Shown here: positions 11,104 through 24,700 of the stretch, piece by piece
How the letters are laid out: every line of letters begins with the position of its first letter
How positions within the stretch are numbered: position 1 is the first letter of the stretch
DNA from: Callipepla californica brunnescens
Lineage: Eukaryota > Chordata > Aves > Galliformes > Odontophoridae
Direction of reading: 5' to 3'
DNA length: 64,000 nt
NCBI GenBank assembly: GCA_023055505.1
Contig: JALIRH010000115.1
Span: 186,001-250,000, forward strand
Made by a program: the position numbers and the translations under genes
The notes under the pieces: model-generated
Databases searched by the model: none
Seen by the model: only the letters and a program-made list of their open reading frames with translations
What the model was told of the DNA's origin: nothing

Positions 11104-14100
11104 AAGGCTTTGTTCCTCTCATCTCAATAAAATAGCACTTCTGCCAATTGCAGTAACGACTTTTGGTTGCAATGTCTCCGAAAGGAGACATTATTAACAG
11201 AAGAATCTTCTTAGTGGGTTCATCAAATGATTGCACTGAAGAAAGTTTGATACTATTCAGTGGCCACATCCTTCTTAAGACATACACAGTGGCAGTTAGA
11301 AGCATGTGTTTTTCATAAATTTCTCTTTCAGAAACAAAGACTGACAGTAAAACCCCAAAGCTTTGATATTTATATAAATTGCTAAATGGTTGCGCTGGAG
11401 AGTACATTTCAATTAATGTGTCACAGTGCATCACAGTTGTTTTAAAGTTTGCAGACTCAACTGGCTCTTAAGGTTCATCTAAGTAGTTGAGGTTTGCTCT
11501 AAGTTTCTTAGATAGAAAACAGTTTGCCTCATCGAGTGCTCTCCAACAAGTCAAGATTTTTTAGGTCGAAGTGAACTTGGATCCAGAGTACACAATAATA
11601 TTAGCATCATTTCCACCCCATTACCTATCTCAGAGCTATGCTATAATTCCTTCTTGGGTTTTATGTTAGCACTACGTTCCAGTTAAGACCTTTAGCAAGA
11701 ATTTATAGAGATTATCTACTAACCAAACACAACTTTGCCCATTTGTGTGTTACCTCTCTTGTTTCTCATGTACTCTGCTGCCGCCTCTAGGACAACGTTA
11801 TAAAAATAGATTTTGCTCTATGGCAAAAGGTGAAAGTTACTTCTATACCTCAAATAGTTCTTTTGGAGAAATATGAGACAATTCTCTCTGCGCTTTCTGT
11901 TAATTTTGAAACTCAAATGAATAACTGAGATAAAATATGTTCAGTTAATGAAAATCGGATCTTCTCAGCAAAGACACAGTAATTTCTATTCACTGGCTTT
12001 TCTAGATTTCGTAAATCCAATGAGCTCTTGGGTTTGGAGGCAAATAAGAAAAATGTCTTTAAAATTTACCAAGCTTTCAATTTTTCAACAGATCCAAGAG
12101 TCGGGTAGATTAGTGTGTATGAAATACCCGCTAAATGTCAGAATTTGCCTGCGAGCTGGGAACCAGATAATGTACTCTGGTTCCAAACCTTTCACTCTTC
12201 TAGGAATACATCAAAATGCATTGACCAGTTCACATCCCAAAGGGCGCTTATATTCATGGAGAGATTACAGCGTATTTCCTGACATTGATCGCACTGGGTT
12301 GGGGGCTGGTAATCTCAGAGAGGAAGAATGGTTGTCCTTGAGAAGGAGGAAAGCTGTGTGTGTCATCCCACACTCCTGTCACCAGCTTGCACAGGTGACC
12401 TGGAGCAGATCCCGATGGGCAGAGCTCACTGGCTAACATGTGCCTTTGCCAGTGTATCTTTTGTAATTCTCAGGAGAGCCGAGTTAAAGAAAATTGGATA
12501 AACAGTAAGATAAAGCTATAAAAAGGTCAATTTGGAGTTGGAATTAACTAGCAAAGAGCTCATGCTACACATGCAATTCTCATTTCCCTGTAGTATTTAA
12601 ATAAAATTACTAACAATCCCTAGAAAATCCCCCTTCGGTTTGTGAGATTGCCATCTCTGGGCTGCAGAAGAACTTCACTCACCTGCCTAGCTGCTCTAGA
12701 CCAGCAGGGTTTTGCCTTCCTGTAATAATATATCACTAGGCAAATAATAAGCTTCCTTCCTAAGAAGGAAAAAAAAACAAAACCAACAAAACCAAACACA
12801 AACCTTGCTTATTGCTTTTTGAAGCTTTCTTGTTTAGAACAGGCAAATACACCGTATTCACAGTCAAATGTGAATTGATGTTTTAGCCTCTCTTCCTCCA
12901 AAGTCAGAGCCAGCAACAGTTCCTGCCTAATTTCATTACCATGTTAATACACTCTCACTATATTGACTCCTCTGCAAAAACCGCCCACTAATTAGTAAAA
13001 CTGACAAAACCAGAAAGAAATGTATACACAGCTTCCTCCATCTACTTGTGCTTCACCTGCCAGCCCTTTTTTTGCCCTTCAGATGCTGATATTTTCCAGA
13101 TTCAAGCTCAACTCATCTCCATCGGTACATCTTGCAGTCCGGCCTTCCAAATGTACCCGAGCCTCCCAAGCATTCCTCCTATGTCATGTACATGTCACTG
13201 CCATTTCTGCTTATTAGATGGTGAGACAAATATTTTTACTTTTTCAATTGTTAACCTTGAGAGCTGACCAGTATGTTAGTTGACCCCCAATTAGACCATG
13301 ACCAAAGCGTACTGGAATCTATGAGAATTATCGTTTGGTCTCTACTGGGGTTTAGATCAGTCACTTACAGACTCACAAGGTTACCATGCTTTGCCCATGT
13401 GGGAAATATGGCAAAATAATGACAAGTCAACACAAAACGGAGATCCCGGTGAAGACAGTAAGCATTTTGCTGTTGACTTTGTTTATGCCAGAATCTCATT
13501 CTGCTCAAATTTTTGCAGGCAAAAAGTCTGCTTTTCTTATACAGAAGGCAGAATTACTGAGGCACTGCTGCAACCAGCTTTTCCCCACGGAAAACAAATG
13601 GCTTATTGAATCCTACTTCCTCTGACATTAAAAACAGAAACATGCATAAATCATGTTAACTGAAAAAGTGTGGAACACCTTTAAGCCTTTTTCACTGTTA
13701 TCCAACAAATATTTCCTAAATAATTCGCTCTTATTTGAGAAATGCTAAAACTCTTCATTTAAAACTGAATAAATAAACTGCAACCATCAGAAAATGATTA
13801 TGGATAGCTATGCCAGAACTCGGTGTTTTGCGGTTGCTCCTCAATAAAAGATTGCTTATGGGCTGTTTTGTTTGCTTTCTCGTTATTATTTTGAAGGAGG
13901 GAATAATTTCTGAAGTGATACGGAAAAATTTTGATTAAAAGTATATTTATACAAATGAGTGTTTTCCCAAATAATGATGCCTTTCTGAATAGGAGTGAGT
14001 CCATTCTGGTTTGGATGTTTTATTTATTTATTTTACAACTAAGGATTGTTTGGAGTTTTCCCATTACACTAAATAGTGATATATGAGCAGTATGAAAAAT

Positions 14101-17100
14101 GAAAGCTGGCAGAAGCAGCTGAAGAAAAAGAAATCTCCATAGGAGCCTGGAAACAAAACTACAATTGCTGTGAGTGATGAATGCAGAGCAGCATTCTTTT
14201 TGAAAATGAGCCTTTGAAAAATGCATATTTGAGAAGAACATCTTAAAATGCTTCATGCATGAAATATACATTTTCCCTTATTTAAAAATTATTAAAAAAT
14301 CTAAGCTTTAGGCATCTTCTTACACTTTTACCTACTCATGGGAATTATTAGTACTATTCCATTTTTATGCAAAGTCTTTAAAGAAAGTTAATATTATAGC
14401 AAGAGAAATGCAGAGCAAGATGGAGGTAACCTGCAGTTCTATTCCCAAATCTCCCACAGGAAAGAGCAACCCAATGGTCTCTTTTGAGACACAAAAATGG
14501 AAAGAGGTATAACGAGCAGAGGAGGCAAACAGGAGCCAGGATTCTTCGGTCAGATTTTGTACACTCATTTTTGAAATAGGATTAGAAACAACTTGCATCC
14601 CCTGAGTATTGCTAAAGACTTAATTATGTGGTTTTGTGTTTTTTTTTTATGATGCTTCAATTATACTTGCTTGGAACGATAACTGCATATTGCCACACAC
14701 ACACAATTATTCATTTGTAGTCTAGTAACACATCCACTGTCGTCTTATCCTCTGAGAAATGATAGGCCCCACCCTACAGAGATTACAATAATAATAATCA
14801 TAATTCATTATTGTTAAAAGTAAGATAATCATATCTACCAGATGGGCAATTTGTAGGAAGCTATTTGTTGCTTTTGGTACAGGAATGCTTTCATTTGTAC
14901 GTACATAAACTCTAGTTTGTGCAAAATGCCAGTAGATGGAGCTAAAGAATGTAGGCACATTTTTAAGTTTTTGGGGATCATGGAAGATGGAGAGAATGTT
15001 CCCTTCTTCCCTTCAAGGTACCAGCACAGCTCAGATGCCATGGAGGCTGAAGCTGAAATCTAGCCCTAAATTACACTGCCAGACTTGGTGTTGGCTCCAA
15101 GTTGCTGTGAAGCATCAGCTTCCCCGGGAACTGATACATCATCACACATTCTGCAAGGATGCTGGAATCTTTATTCTTCTCTTGACTGTCATAGCTTTCT
15201 TCCACTGCCCATGCATCTTACATGTACTGTGAGGCAGGAACTAGGTGCACGAAATGCAGACAGATGTAGAAGCCTGGGAGTGAGAGGAAAGGGATGGGGG
15301 CAAGCTGGGTGACATCTGCCATCACAGATCCTTGTAGTATTCATCCTCTGGAATACCTATGGCATAATTATTTGGGATTTGTATCAAAAAAATGTCCAAG
15401 TAAAACCTGACACAAAAAAATAAAATAAAAAACTGGAGCAGCAACGTTAGTGACAAAGTGCTTGGGGGCCTGGGGACCATCTTTGGCACAGCTGGGCTGG
15501 AGATGTGGCTGTGCTGTACGAAGGGCAAAAAATAAAAAAATAAAAAAGCCCTGGAGCTGCTGTTGCCTGAGGTTGTTAAAACAAAACCAATGCTAATATT
15601 CATTTTTGCTTGGGGTGAATTGCTTTACCTTTCTGCCATCTGCTTGGAGAGAAATAAATGCATGCAAGCTGCTTGCTCCTGTCCCCATAGTGAAGGTTTC
15701 TGCCCCTCGAGTCATATCAAGGCCACGCACAAGTTCATGTGACATCCAGCATCACTTAAAGGGAAGAAGCCAGCATCCGCAGAGTGAGAAGAGATGTCTG
15801 AGGATGTGATGTGGGTGGCAGGAGCACACTGGAAAGTCCATGAAGAGGGGGCTGAAGGCAGTGAGGAAAGATTCCCATCCACAGTGGGTTCGTGCTCACC
15901 TCCTGCCCTTGTCATTGTCCTTTATGCCTACTGTAAGTGTCAGCTCAGTCACACAAAGCGTTTGTGTGCCTCCTGCCAGATAAGTGAGGGCAAAAACCTG
16001 GGTGGAAGGAAGATTTTTAACTGGCATTTTTGGACTGATTGCTGGAGGGGGTTTGGGGTAAAGTCTTCTGGCATCAGCTGCATGAAAGTTTCTCTTGCTG
16101 CTGTTCGCTGACCCAGCTGATAGCTCTGCACAGACTGCATAAACCAAGAGTTTATTCATAGTTATAAATACATATTCAAACTTTAGTAGGCTTAAATCAA
16201 GCCATGAACGGCTGCTAAGGAAGGAAATAGCAATTTTTCCCAGAGGCAGATCTCAGGCCATGGAGGTCTTTAATAGGCCTAAACCCAGTGCAAGAAAACC
16301 ACTAGCTGTTAGGACAGAGTGTTTTGGAGCAACAAGTATTAAAAATGAGGCAGCACAGAAAGGGTGATTCTTGTCTAGGAAGTGGCATAATCTCACTACA
16401 TTAGGATTTGGAGCCAGTATCATTCCCACACCTTCCTCTTCATATCAGGAATGAAGAGAGCCAAAACCAGAAAGTTGGGTCAACAACAGTATATATTTTT
16501 CATGGATATGTTCCTCTCACCCCTTCTCCCTGAGAAGGTTTATTGAGAAATGCTTTTCCTCTTGCTATAGTGCCTGCCTTGAAGAGATAATTAAGTGACA
16601 TCCTGGTAACTGCTTATGAGAACAGAGGAAGATTTTGAGTGCTGGCACATGGCACACACTTTACTACAGCAATTGTGCAAGCACAGATTTATTGGGACGG
16701 TTAGTCAGATCGGTTCAAAGACTGTCACATCTCGTTTTCACCAGTGTCATGTAATTAATCTTCCCTTGACTTAGAGTCAGACCTCATCATTCTAAATACC
16801 ATAATAGATTTTTAAATGAGAACATTAATAACAAGGTCTCTCCATTATTTACCTTGGCTAGAGTAATGAAAGCCAAAAAGGAGATGGCTAGTCCCAAGGG
16901 CAGGCGAGGAGAGGCGTAAGAAGGAAATGAAGGTTGCTGACCTTCCTGTAGAAGAACCCAGGAATAGGGTATGATTTGCAGAGCTTCAGTTCATGACTGA
17001 AAAAGAGGTTGTTGCTGTAATTTCTATTAAGTACTGTAGAGGCACTTCCAAATGATGGTGATGAGGGCCATAGGCATAGTTAGATATCTCTATTAAACAA

Positions 17101-19437
17101 TAAAAGCATAAAGGTGTAATATGTCAGTCTCATTTAAAAATAAATCCACTGAACTAGAATTTTTTTAATAATAATCAGTCTATACTGTTTATTTAAATGT
17201 GACAACCTAAGAATGCTGAGTTGGTTCATTACAAATCAGCTCTAGTTTTAGAGCTGCATTACAAGAATTCAAGTAAAAAGCCAGAGGGAAGAATTTCATT
17301 TGAAAAGACTTCAGAAAGCTCTGAGAAAATGATACTTTAAATCCCTCATCTGAATCTTTATTCTTTCTTTCTGAGATGTACATAGAACACAGATATTTCT
17401 ATAGACATGGGAACACAGTACATAGGCAATAATATCATGACACCTTCTTCCATTATGATTTGGTATCAGAACAGAAGCAGCACATTAAATCAGGCTGTTG
17501 ACAAACACTGAGTGACTAAGGCCACGGAAATAAACTTGGCTAGCTTCCTCAAAATTACAGCATTAGAACTAGAAACCCCTGCTAATTTTCTGCCATTTAA
17601 TCCATTAAAATAAACGGGCTAATAAGAAATGCATTTCACAGTTTAGTCCCAATTATTCAAACACCACAGAGGACGCTGAGGGAATACAGATTATCATGAT
17701 TTCATGCAAACAATTGATGTTTCAGGGAAACACAGAAATGGGGTTACAAGCTCCTCCAGGAAATGAGAGAGATTTGTCTTCCTGCTGTGCCTCAAAATGG
17801 GCAGTAAGAGGGAAGGAAAATACTCTACAATATTGAGGTAGAATTTGGGAAATTCATCTTCTGGGGTTTGATCGTGCGGTCACTGAAGGAAGCAGTCCTC
17901 CAGCTCTCTTCTGAAAGTCTCCTAACTCATTCCAGAACATGAAGTAGCAAGTGGAGATGATTAGGACTGCTCTAGCAAAGATTTTATTTTTGACACCTTT
18001 TCACCAAAGGTTACCTTATCTAGATGGAAGCACAGCACCCAGGACAGGTCTGTGCATGTGTTAGTAGGGGTTGGGTTATCTTCCTGTGAGTACTGGGCAA
18101 ACAGAGGGAAAAGTCTTGCTGCAGAAGAAATTTATAGAAGCTGTTTACTGAAGTTTTATAGTTGTTTACTGAACTCTTATTATTTATTGATGTTGCCAGA
18201 AGTTGCAAAAATACTACTGGTAGTATGCAGAATCCTAATCAGAGGTCTGGACCCATTGAGGGCAGGCGTCTAATGCACAACAGAAAGCTCCTGCTTAACA
18301 GCTCAAAGGAAAATGCACCTGAATGACTATAAAAATGGAGAATAGTAGCTGGCTGCAAACAGATTACAGTGCAAATGCAAGAGTGGAGCAAAGGGTTTGA
18401 TAAATGGAGTGAAGCAGAGTGCACAAGGAAATCTCTGACTAGAGTTAACTGGAAGAAAGACTCGTGTGCATACAGGCTGTGCAGTCGTTTGTGGAGACAT
18501 CTGAAGTCACCAAACTTTGTTTGTGATTCAGAAAATATTTTCAGGGTAATGTATTGATCATGCTGACCATTTACTGGTCAGTCTTTTAGATGAGGCAGAA
18601 AATAAATGAGTGTTTTATGATTCTACACAACTTTCTGAGTTCATTTTCATTTTGTTTTGGTGTTATTTCCTTTAATAACCATGACAGCAGTACTGGAGAA
18701 TCAGAAAAGGTGATATAAAATTCAGTCAGCCAAAATGACACACTTTCCTTTTATTATTTCAAATGGCAAATTCGATTTGAAAACTTTGGGGGGTACTATT
18801 CCTAATTTATAACAAAAGAAGTTGAAAATGATGAATACTATAGATCACTGTATTCCAGAATGGCACCTTGAAATGTTAGAAGTATTAATCTAAAATGATA
18901 TATAATATCTAGAATCTGAAATGGGTCAGTATGACTCTTCTTTCTACTTCTAAAAGTTCATCAAATGTACTCTACTGTGGGACAACACAGCTTTCCAATT
19001 AGAGCCAAAATTTCTTGTCTCAAATTCCATGTAATTTCAAAGTTATTTCCCTCTTGTCCTGTAACTGGCTAGCAGCAATTCCCAAAGCCAAAATTTTCAT
19101 AATCATCCCATCATCGTTACAATAAACTTTTCTGAGGCATCTTTTCTCTGATGAGAGCATTTGTAAATTGAACAGTGCTATAAACAAGCATTCTCCTTGT
19201 CAGACAATGACAACAGTGAAAGGGTCTTCTTGCTGCAACAACCTATATAGTTTTGTGTCTGCTGGCCAGAATGGAGAATTACACATGAAACAGAGTAAAG
19301 GAAATGAATACAAAATATTCAGGACAGTGCTGCCTAGTATTAATGCTTGCTTTATCTCAGACACAGAATTGATAGGAGATACTGATAGGGAAATTTAATG
19401 ATGTATTTTTTCCCTCTTGGTATATCTCAGGGATAAC
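11104..19437. other. Non-coding stretch, nothing recognised
   Basis: Over 8 kb without a supported gene. The 162-codon plus frame at 11948-12436 begins at an ATG with no recognisable domain and is overlapped by a minus frame at its 3' end. Overlapping frames near 15-16.1 kb on both strands fall in a slightly GC-richer patch. Short simple sequence is present: a (CA)n run near 14694-14704, a T run near 14639-14648 and A-rich stretches near 15414-15431 and 15527-15546. Confidence 0.55.
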
Positions 19438-19515
19438 TATTCTAGATACCTAGGACAGCTTGTATCCCTTGAGGTATTCTAGATACTCGTACCTCAAGGG
19501 ATACAAGCTGTCCTA
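19438..19515. repeat. Perfect 26-bp inverted repeat with 13-nt loop, preceded by a direct repeat
   Basis: The arm at 19451-19476 (begins TAGGACAGCT, ends GAGGTA) is matched without a single mismatch by its reverse complement at 19490-19515, leaving a 13-base loop at 19477-19489. In addition, the 12-mer TATTCTAGATAC occurs at 19438-19449, just before the left arm, and again at 19475-19486, mostly in the loop. The structure would fold as a long perfect hairpin in DNA or RNA. Perfect arms suggest a recent origin, for example by template switching at a replication fork. A small-RNA precursor is possible but not shown. Confidence 0.9.
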
Positions 19516-21530
19516 AGGAATTTCCAGACTAAATAGATGAGAAGAGGAAAGAAGGAAAATGATTATATCTAGTCACACATGAGGATTTGGAGCAGCCACA
19601 GAGTACATGCAGCCAGGCTCATACTTATCACTGGAGAGAGAACGGGGGCATTACAACTCTGCTTATGCTCATGCGCCATGTCCCTTCCATGCAGTTATGC
19701 TCCTGTGGCTGTACCCACACCCATCTCTGCTCACTGCATAGAGAGACTTTGGTGGATCTGAAAAAACAAGCCAAGCCCAGAGAACTTCGTGGGGCCACAG
19801 CCCAGCAAAACTTGCATGAACCTCAAGTGCACCAGCTCCTCGTCACAAAAATACGCACCCTGCTGTTAGCTGCCTTTGCTGACATGCCCATTCAGAGAGA
19901 GAGCTCTGGAGAAGAACGCAGCCTTTTGGCTGCAGTCACACTACTGCTGCTCCTCCAGTTCATTCAGTTTTAAAGCATCCTGAAAGCATATTGCACACAG
20001 ACACATACACACAAGGCTTTGTCTTTCAAGAGCAACCCCTCCCAAAAGTATATATCAAACGGCTACAAACTTGAAGACACTCTAACAGAACGCTGTTTTG
20101 TTCTTGCATGCCTCTTCCCTATTACTCTTCATAAAAGCTATTGCACACTTTTCTTCAGGCTTCTTCAGAAGGGAAAGTGGGTGGCATACCCCAGAGCAAC
20201 AAGCAGAAGGAGTGGACCCATAATACTTATTTAATGAAGTCCAGAAATGATCTCTTCCCTACTTGAGCTAATTCATCACGCCAGCAAGAAGAGGAGCAAC
20301 TGCAACCACGGTACAGCTCAGAGTGCACAAAACTGATCTCTTTGCCAAATTCCCCAAAGAGAAAGGAGTAGCTCTGTTTAATGGATCACGATGAGTCGCA
20401 ATTGTCATTACTGCATTTCAGGGCAACATGCTTTATTTAGCTCTTTAACCTTGGCCTATTCGTTATCAGAACAGTTGAGAATAGTTTGTATTCAATAGGA
20501 GGCTTGTTTATTTTGTAACATAATCCTTTTCTTTGTTAACATGAAAGAGCAGAGAGTGCAGCACTGGAAGGACAGTTCATCCAGGTCTGCAGTGTTGTTC
20601 CATAAAAAATGTCTCTTGATAAATGATTACTAGGATTAGATTTTATGGGCTAGATTCATAAGAAATTTCAGTCTTGTTCCCATATGTTTCTTACATAACA
20701 GGAAACATGCAAAAGATCCTTAAAAAGTGCAATTCCCAGTCATTCATTAAGTGCTCCCCTTCTCTCATGTTTCTGGGAAATAAAAGGTATTTTTGTATAT
20801 TTTGTGGATTTACTCATCCAGAAAGAATTCGTTTTAAGCACTATATTTTCCTGTAGTTCGAAACCAGATTTTCACCTTCATTCCCTGAGGATCATTAAAA
20901 AATAAAGCAAAACAATAACAATACACGTTTTCGCTCTTTCCTCATCTTGCTTGTATCCAGTACCAGGAAAGACTTCAGCATGTAGATGAGAGAAAATTAC
21001 ACTGGAAAAGCTGGTTACACCAACATCTCACATTTCCACAAGAAGCTTGAGACTCCTGCTCCAAACCTGAGGCCCTCCAGAAAGCAATAGAGAGAACGAA
21101 GAGAAAACTCACATGTATTTGATACTCTGACCAAAATACAGCATCTCTGACCCTTGAAGAAGGATGGAACTAATGAAAATAACCAAAAAGTCAACTTGAA
21201 AATTTCTGTTACTTCTTCAGTCAGTCCTTGAGTGTATGTATCTCTCAAGTAAATGGAAAATGTGTCTTCAAATAAACATCATACCAGTATGCAGTGCCAG
21301 GAGCTCTGTCTTTTGATGGCATTGTACAGGCTGGTCCAAGGGCCAGGTTAATGGAGGCAGGGCAACTCTTGGATATACAGATATGGGATCATGAGGATTT
21401 AATAGGGCTCCTAAGACAGAGAACCTAATTTCATTGTTGAATGTTTAAATGTATTTTTAACCTAGTTCTGCCCCGTGTTTGCATTAATCTGAAAGAGGAA
21501 TGAATGTTTTTTTTTCTGACACTTTGGTGA
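19516..21530. other. Non-coding stretch, nothing recognised
   Basis: No supported gene. The 128-codon plus frame at 19587-19973 overlaps another plus frame and has a scattered Cys/His/Leu composition with no regular zinc-finger spacing. Confidence 0.6.
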
Positions 21531-21710
21531 GGAACTAGCACAGCTGCCCTAAGAAGCTGTGGGTGCCCCATTCCTGGAGGTGCCCAAGGCCAGGCTGGAT
21601 GGGGCACTAGGCAGCCTGAGCTGGTGGGTGGTAGCCAGCCCATGGTGGGCTGTTGGGACTGGGTGGGCCTTAAGGTCCCCTCCAACCCAAGGCACTCTAT
21701 GATTGATTCT
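21531..21710 (+). mobile_element. CR1 LINE, 5'-truncated 3' end, sense orientation
   Basis: Recognised from the characteristic CR1 3' region: a block near 21541-21600 reading like 'aagctgtgggtgccccattcc' followed by a 'tggatggggc' segment, then 'ttaaggtcccctccaaccca' at about 21670-21689, and an 'actctatgattgattct' tail at 21694-21710. CR1 is a non-LTR retrotransposon. Copies insert by target-primed reverse transcription, are usually truncated at the 5' end, and end in short octamer-like repeats rather than poly-A. Only the last part of the element is left here, so it has no coding capacity. The divergence from the consensus as I remember it suggests an old copy. Confidence 0.9.
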
Positions 21711-24700
21711 ACTAAAGTCAGCAGGGCCAGGTCATATGTGGCTCTGTGCCCCAGAAAGGCTTTTTTATGTGTGGGCTGTGATTGTAATCCTCCCTTTTTC
21801 CTTCTTACTCTTATAGAGGAGCTAGTATATTTATATTTCACCACCTTCCCTGTGTTTAGAGATCAGTAATTTTCTGTCCTCTCAGCAGAAGTCAGGACAG
21901 ACTTCCAGAACCCATGCACTCAGGCTGCTGAGCACATTTTATGTGCAATAAGAAAGAAGTATCTGTTGAAGTATCTGTGTGAAAAAAAAACAACAAAAAA
22001 CCTGCAATGTTCATATTAAAGCTGAACTTTTGAACCATCACTGCTCATGCTAGGAATATCTTGTTCACCTATCCCTGTTCTGGAATGTTTTCCATAAAGC
22101 TTTATGATGGAACACGTAGTAAACAGAAACAGTCTTTGTCATTCACAATCTGTTGTCCTTGATCACCGCACAGTTTGTCCCTGCTGCACTCTGGATGCTG
22201 GGCTTACTTTTCTCTCCATCTCCACCGGGCAGATACACCTAGACAGCCTCTGATGAGCTTGGAACTCTGCTTCCAAATGAAGCAGGGGAAATGTACCTGA
22301 AACAAAGTTGCTTCTGCTGCTGTGGAAGTACTGTCTTTTTTACAGTCAGGCTACTGAGTCCTCTGTATAAGCAGAAAACAAGAATTCAAGCTAATGGATT
22401 TAAATGCTTTTTTTCTTAAGCTAAACAGTGGTGTAGCTCTTTGTCTTGTAGGGCAGTGTATGGTTTCCATCCGCAGATGACTGGGTGAACCTAAAAGTCG
22501 TTTGTATTAAAATGAGTGTGGAATAGTGACTCACTGTTCAACTGGCTGCCTTTGGGACAGACAGAAAAGGACCAAAGGATCACTTCAACAGTTCCTCTAC
22601 GTAAAGAACACTGATTTCAGCAGGATTTGGGTTCCATGAAAGGAGCCATATGGAGCAGGATCCTGATACTTCAGGATCTCTGGAAACGCCTTGTGGGTAT
22701 TCTTTGTGCTTCTGGAAACCCAATGCCATTGAGAGATTTCATAGACTTTTATTCTTTAATGGAGAACATGACTGTGGTTGACAGAGGTTTAGCAGACCCA
22801 AAGGGCAGTTAAAGCGCAGTAGCTTCTGTAGCTGGTGGCACACAAGAGAGCACTGTGTCTCAGCTGTCTGTCTGTCTGTTACCAACACCTGACACTGGAC
22901 AGAGACCCATTTACGAGGAGCACTGGCCCCGTGCCAGGGGCTGTCTTGAGGCAGGAGCTCACATCTCTGGGACACTCGCTGGATGCGTTAACCATGCTGC
23001 CTCAGGAGCGAGCAAGCCATTTTTCACAGAGCATCCTACACTTTCCTCTGGGACAGGAGGACACAAGGTCCTTAACAGGAGTGATTTATGCTCTGCACAT
23101 AGCGAGCTGGAGTAAAAACCTGGCTTTCTGTTAGGATGGCACCCACTCCTGAATATATCCATGTCCAGTATTGTTTCCATTAGAGGATATTCGAGGCTTG
23201 GCATCATTTAACAAAGAACAACTTCATAATGAAAATTCATTTGGGGTTAGAATTTAGCACGTGAGTTTTTAAGCCTGGGAGCCAGCTTCCCCTTTTTCCA
23301 CATGTATTTTAATCATTTATTTGTTTTCAAGCATCAGGGATCCAAACAGGTCAGTGTTTATTTATATATCTGAGCTTTTCTGCCTCTTATGCTAAAACTG
23401 GGATTGTTCCAGGGCTACAGCTCTTTAAAGAGTATCCACAAATTAGCAGCTATCTTTAATGCCATCACTACAAAAAGGAGTCAAGCTGTTGTTTTTTTAT
23501 TATTATTAATATTCATATCATTACTAATTATCATCTTAGAGCTACAACACACTTGAATTTTACAGTGGTATCTCTGAAAAAAACAAAACAAAACAAGTGC
23601 TACCCATGTGAAGGAATAAGATGCTGTGAACATTTTGATACTCTGTTCCTGAAAAAGAAAAATGTTGAATTCAAAAGTTTCCTTTCCAAAATCACTTTTT
23701 GTGCCACGAAGCAGTCATTAAGGATAAAACGAGTGAATTATGCAAAGCAGCGTGGTTGGCAATACTTGTAGAACCTTCTCTCCATTCCAGTTCTGCTATA
23801 TTCAGTATTACAGCCCATAGCATTTCTTAAAAACACCTTTATTTTTCTCCATTTCTGGAAGTCCATTCAGAAGCAGCCATGTCAGAGCACAACTGCATAC
23901 TTCTCAACATGTGTGCTTCGAACACATGGCATACAGCAACCACAGTTAGGCATTTTAAGGGCAGTAATGCCAGTATTTAGGGGCAAACTGACCACATGCA
24001 AAGCAAGCAAGCAGCAACTGCAATACCCAGGTCGTCCATGGGTGGGAAGTCTGGTCTGAGAGTACTTATCAGATACCAGCGGGACTCTGCTCAGAGCAGT
24101 GCAGTCCTTGGTTTTGGTCTATATGTGAATGATCTCTTTGGAAAACAAAAATCCAAAAGCAAACCAAATAACAACAAACCCACCTCCAAATTCAGCTGCC
24201 TTTATGGAGGCATAAAGTCTACCTCCAGAACAGTAAAAAAAATAATTACATAGCTAAGAAAATTGAGCAAATCTTCACTCTTCTGAAAGTCCAGTAAGCT
24301 TTGTCAGGGTTGCTTTGTTTTTTTTAAAGGAGTTGAGAAGGATGCTGTTGAAACAAAGCACTGCATTAGGAGCTGAGCCTGAGCTGCTCTCTGCCACTGC
24401 TGTGTTACAGCTTAGTGTCCCTTCCATCTTTTTCAACAAGCCACCCTTCCTTGAGACTTTGCAGTGCCTATCATGTGTTAGGTCAAAAGAAAAAATCTGG
24501 CCCTTAAAGAGCACAGTGGCATGAAGCATCCAAGCCACATCTGCCTCAAAATACTGCTGTAGCTCACACAGATACTTAACTGTATCAAAATACTTCCTAC
24601 TGATTATTTCAGTTCAGCCCATGTAGAGATTTAGAAGTGGGTCAGCTGGATTAGAAATGATAGCTTTAATAAGACTTCTCTCCTCTGAAATTTTGAAAGA

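Noticed and set aside
11948..12436. 162-codon plus-strand frame starting at ATG
   Set aside because: No domain or family resemblance, overlapped by a minus frame at the 3' end, and no splice or start context to support it.
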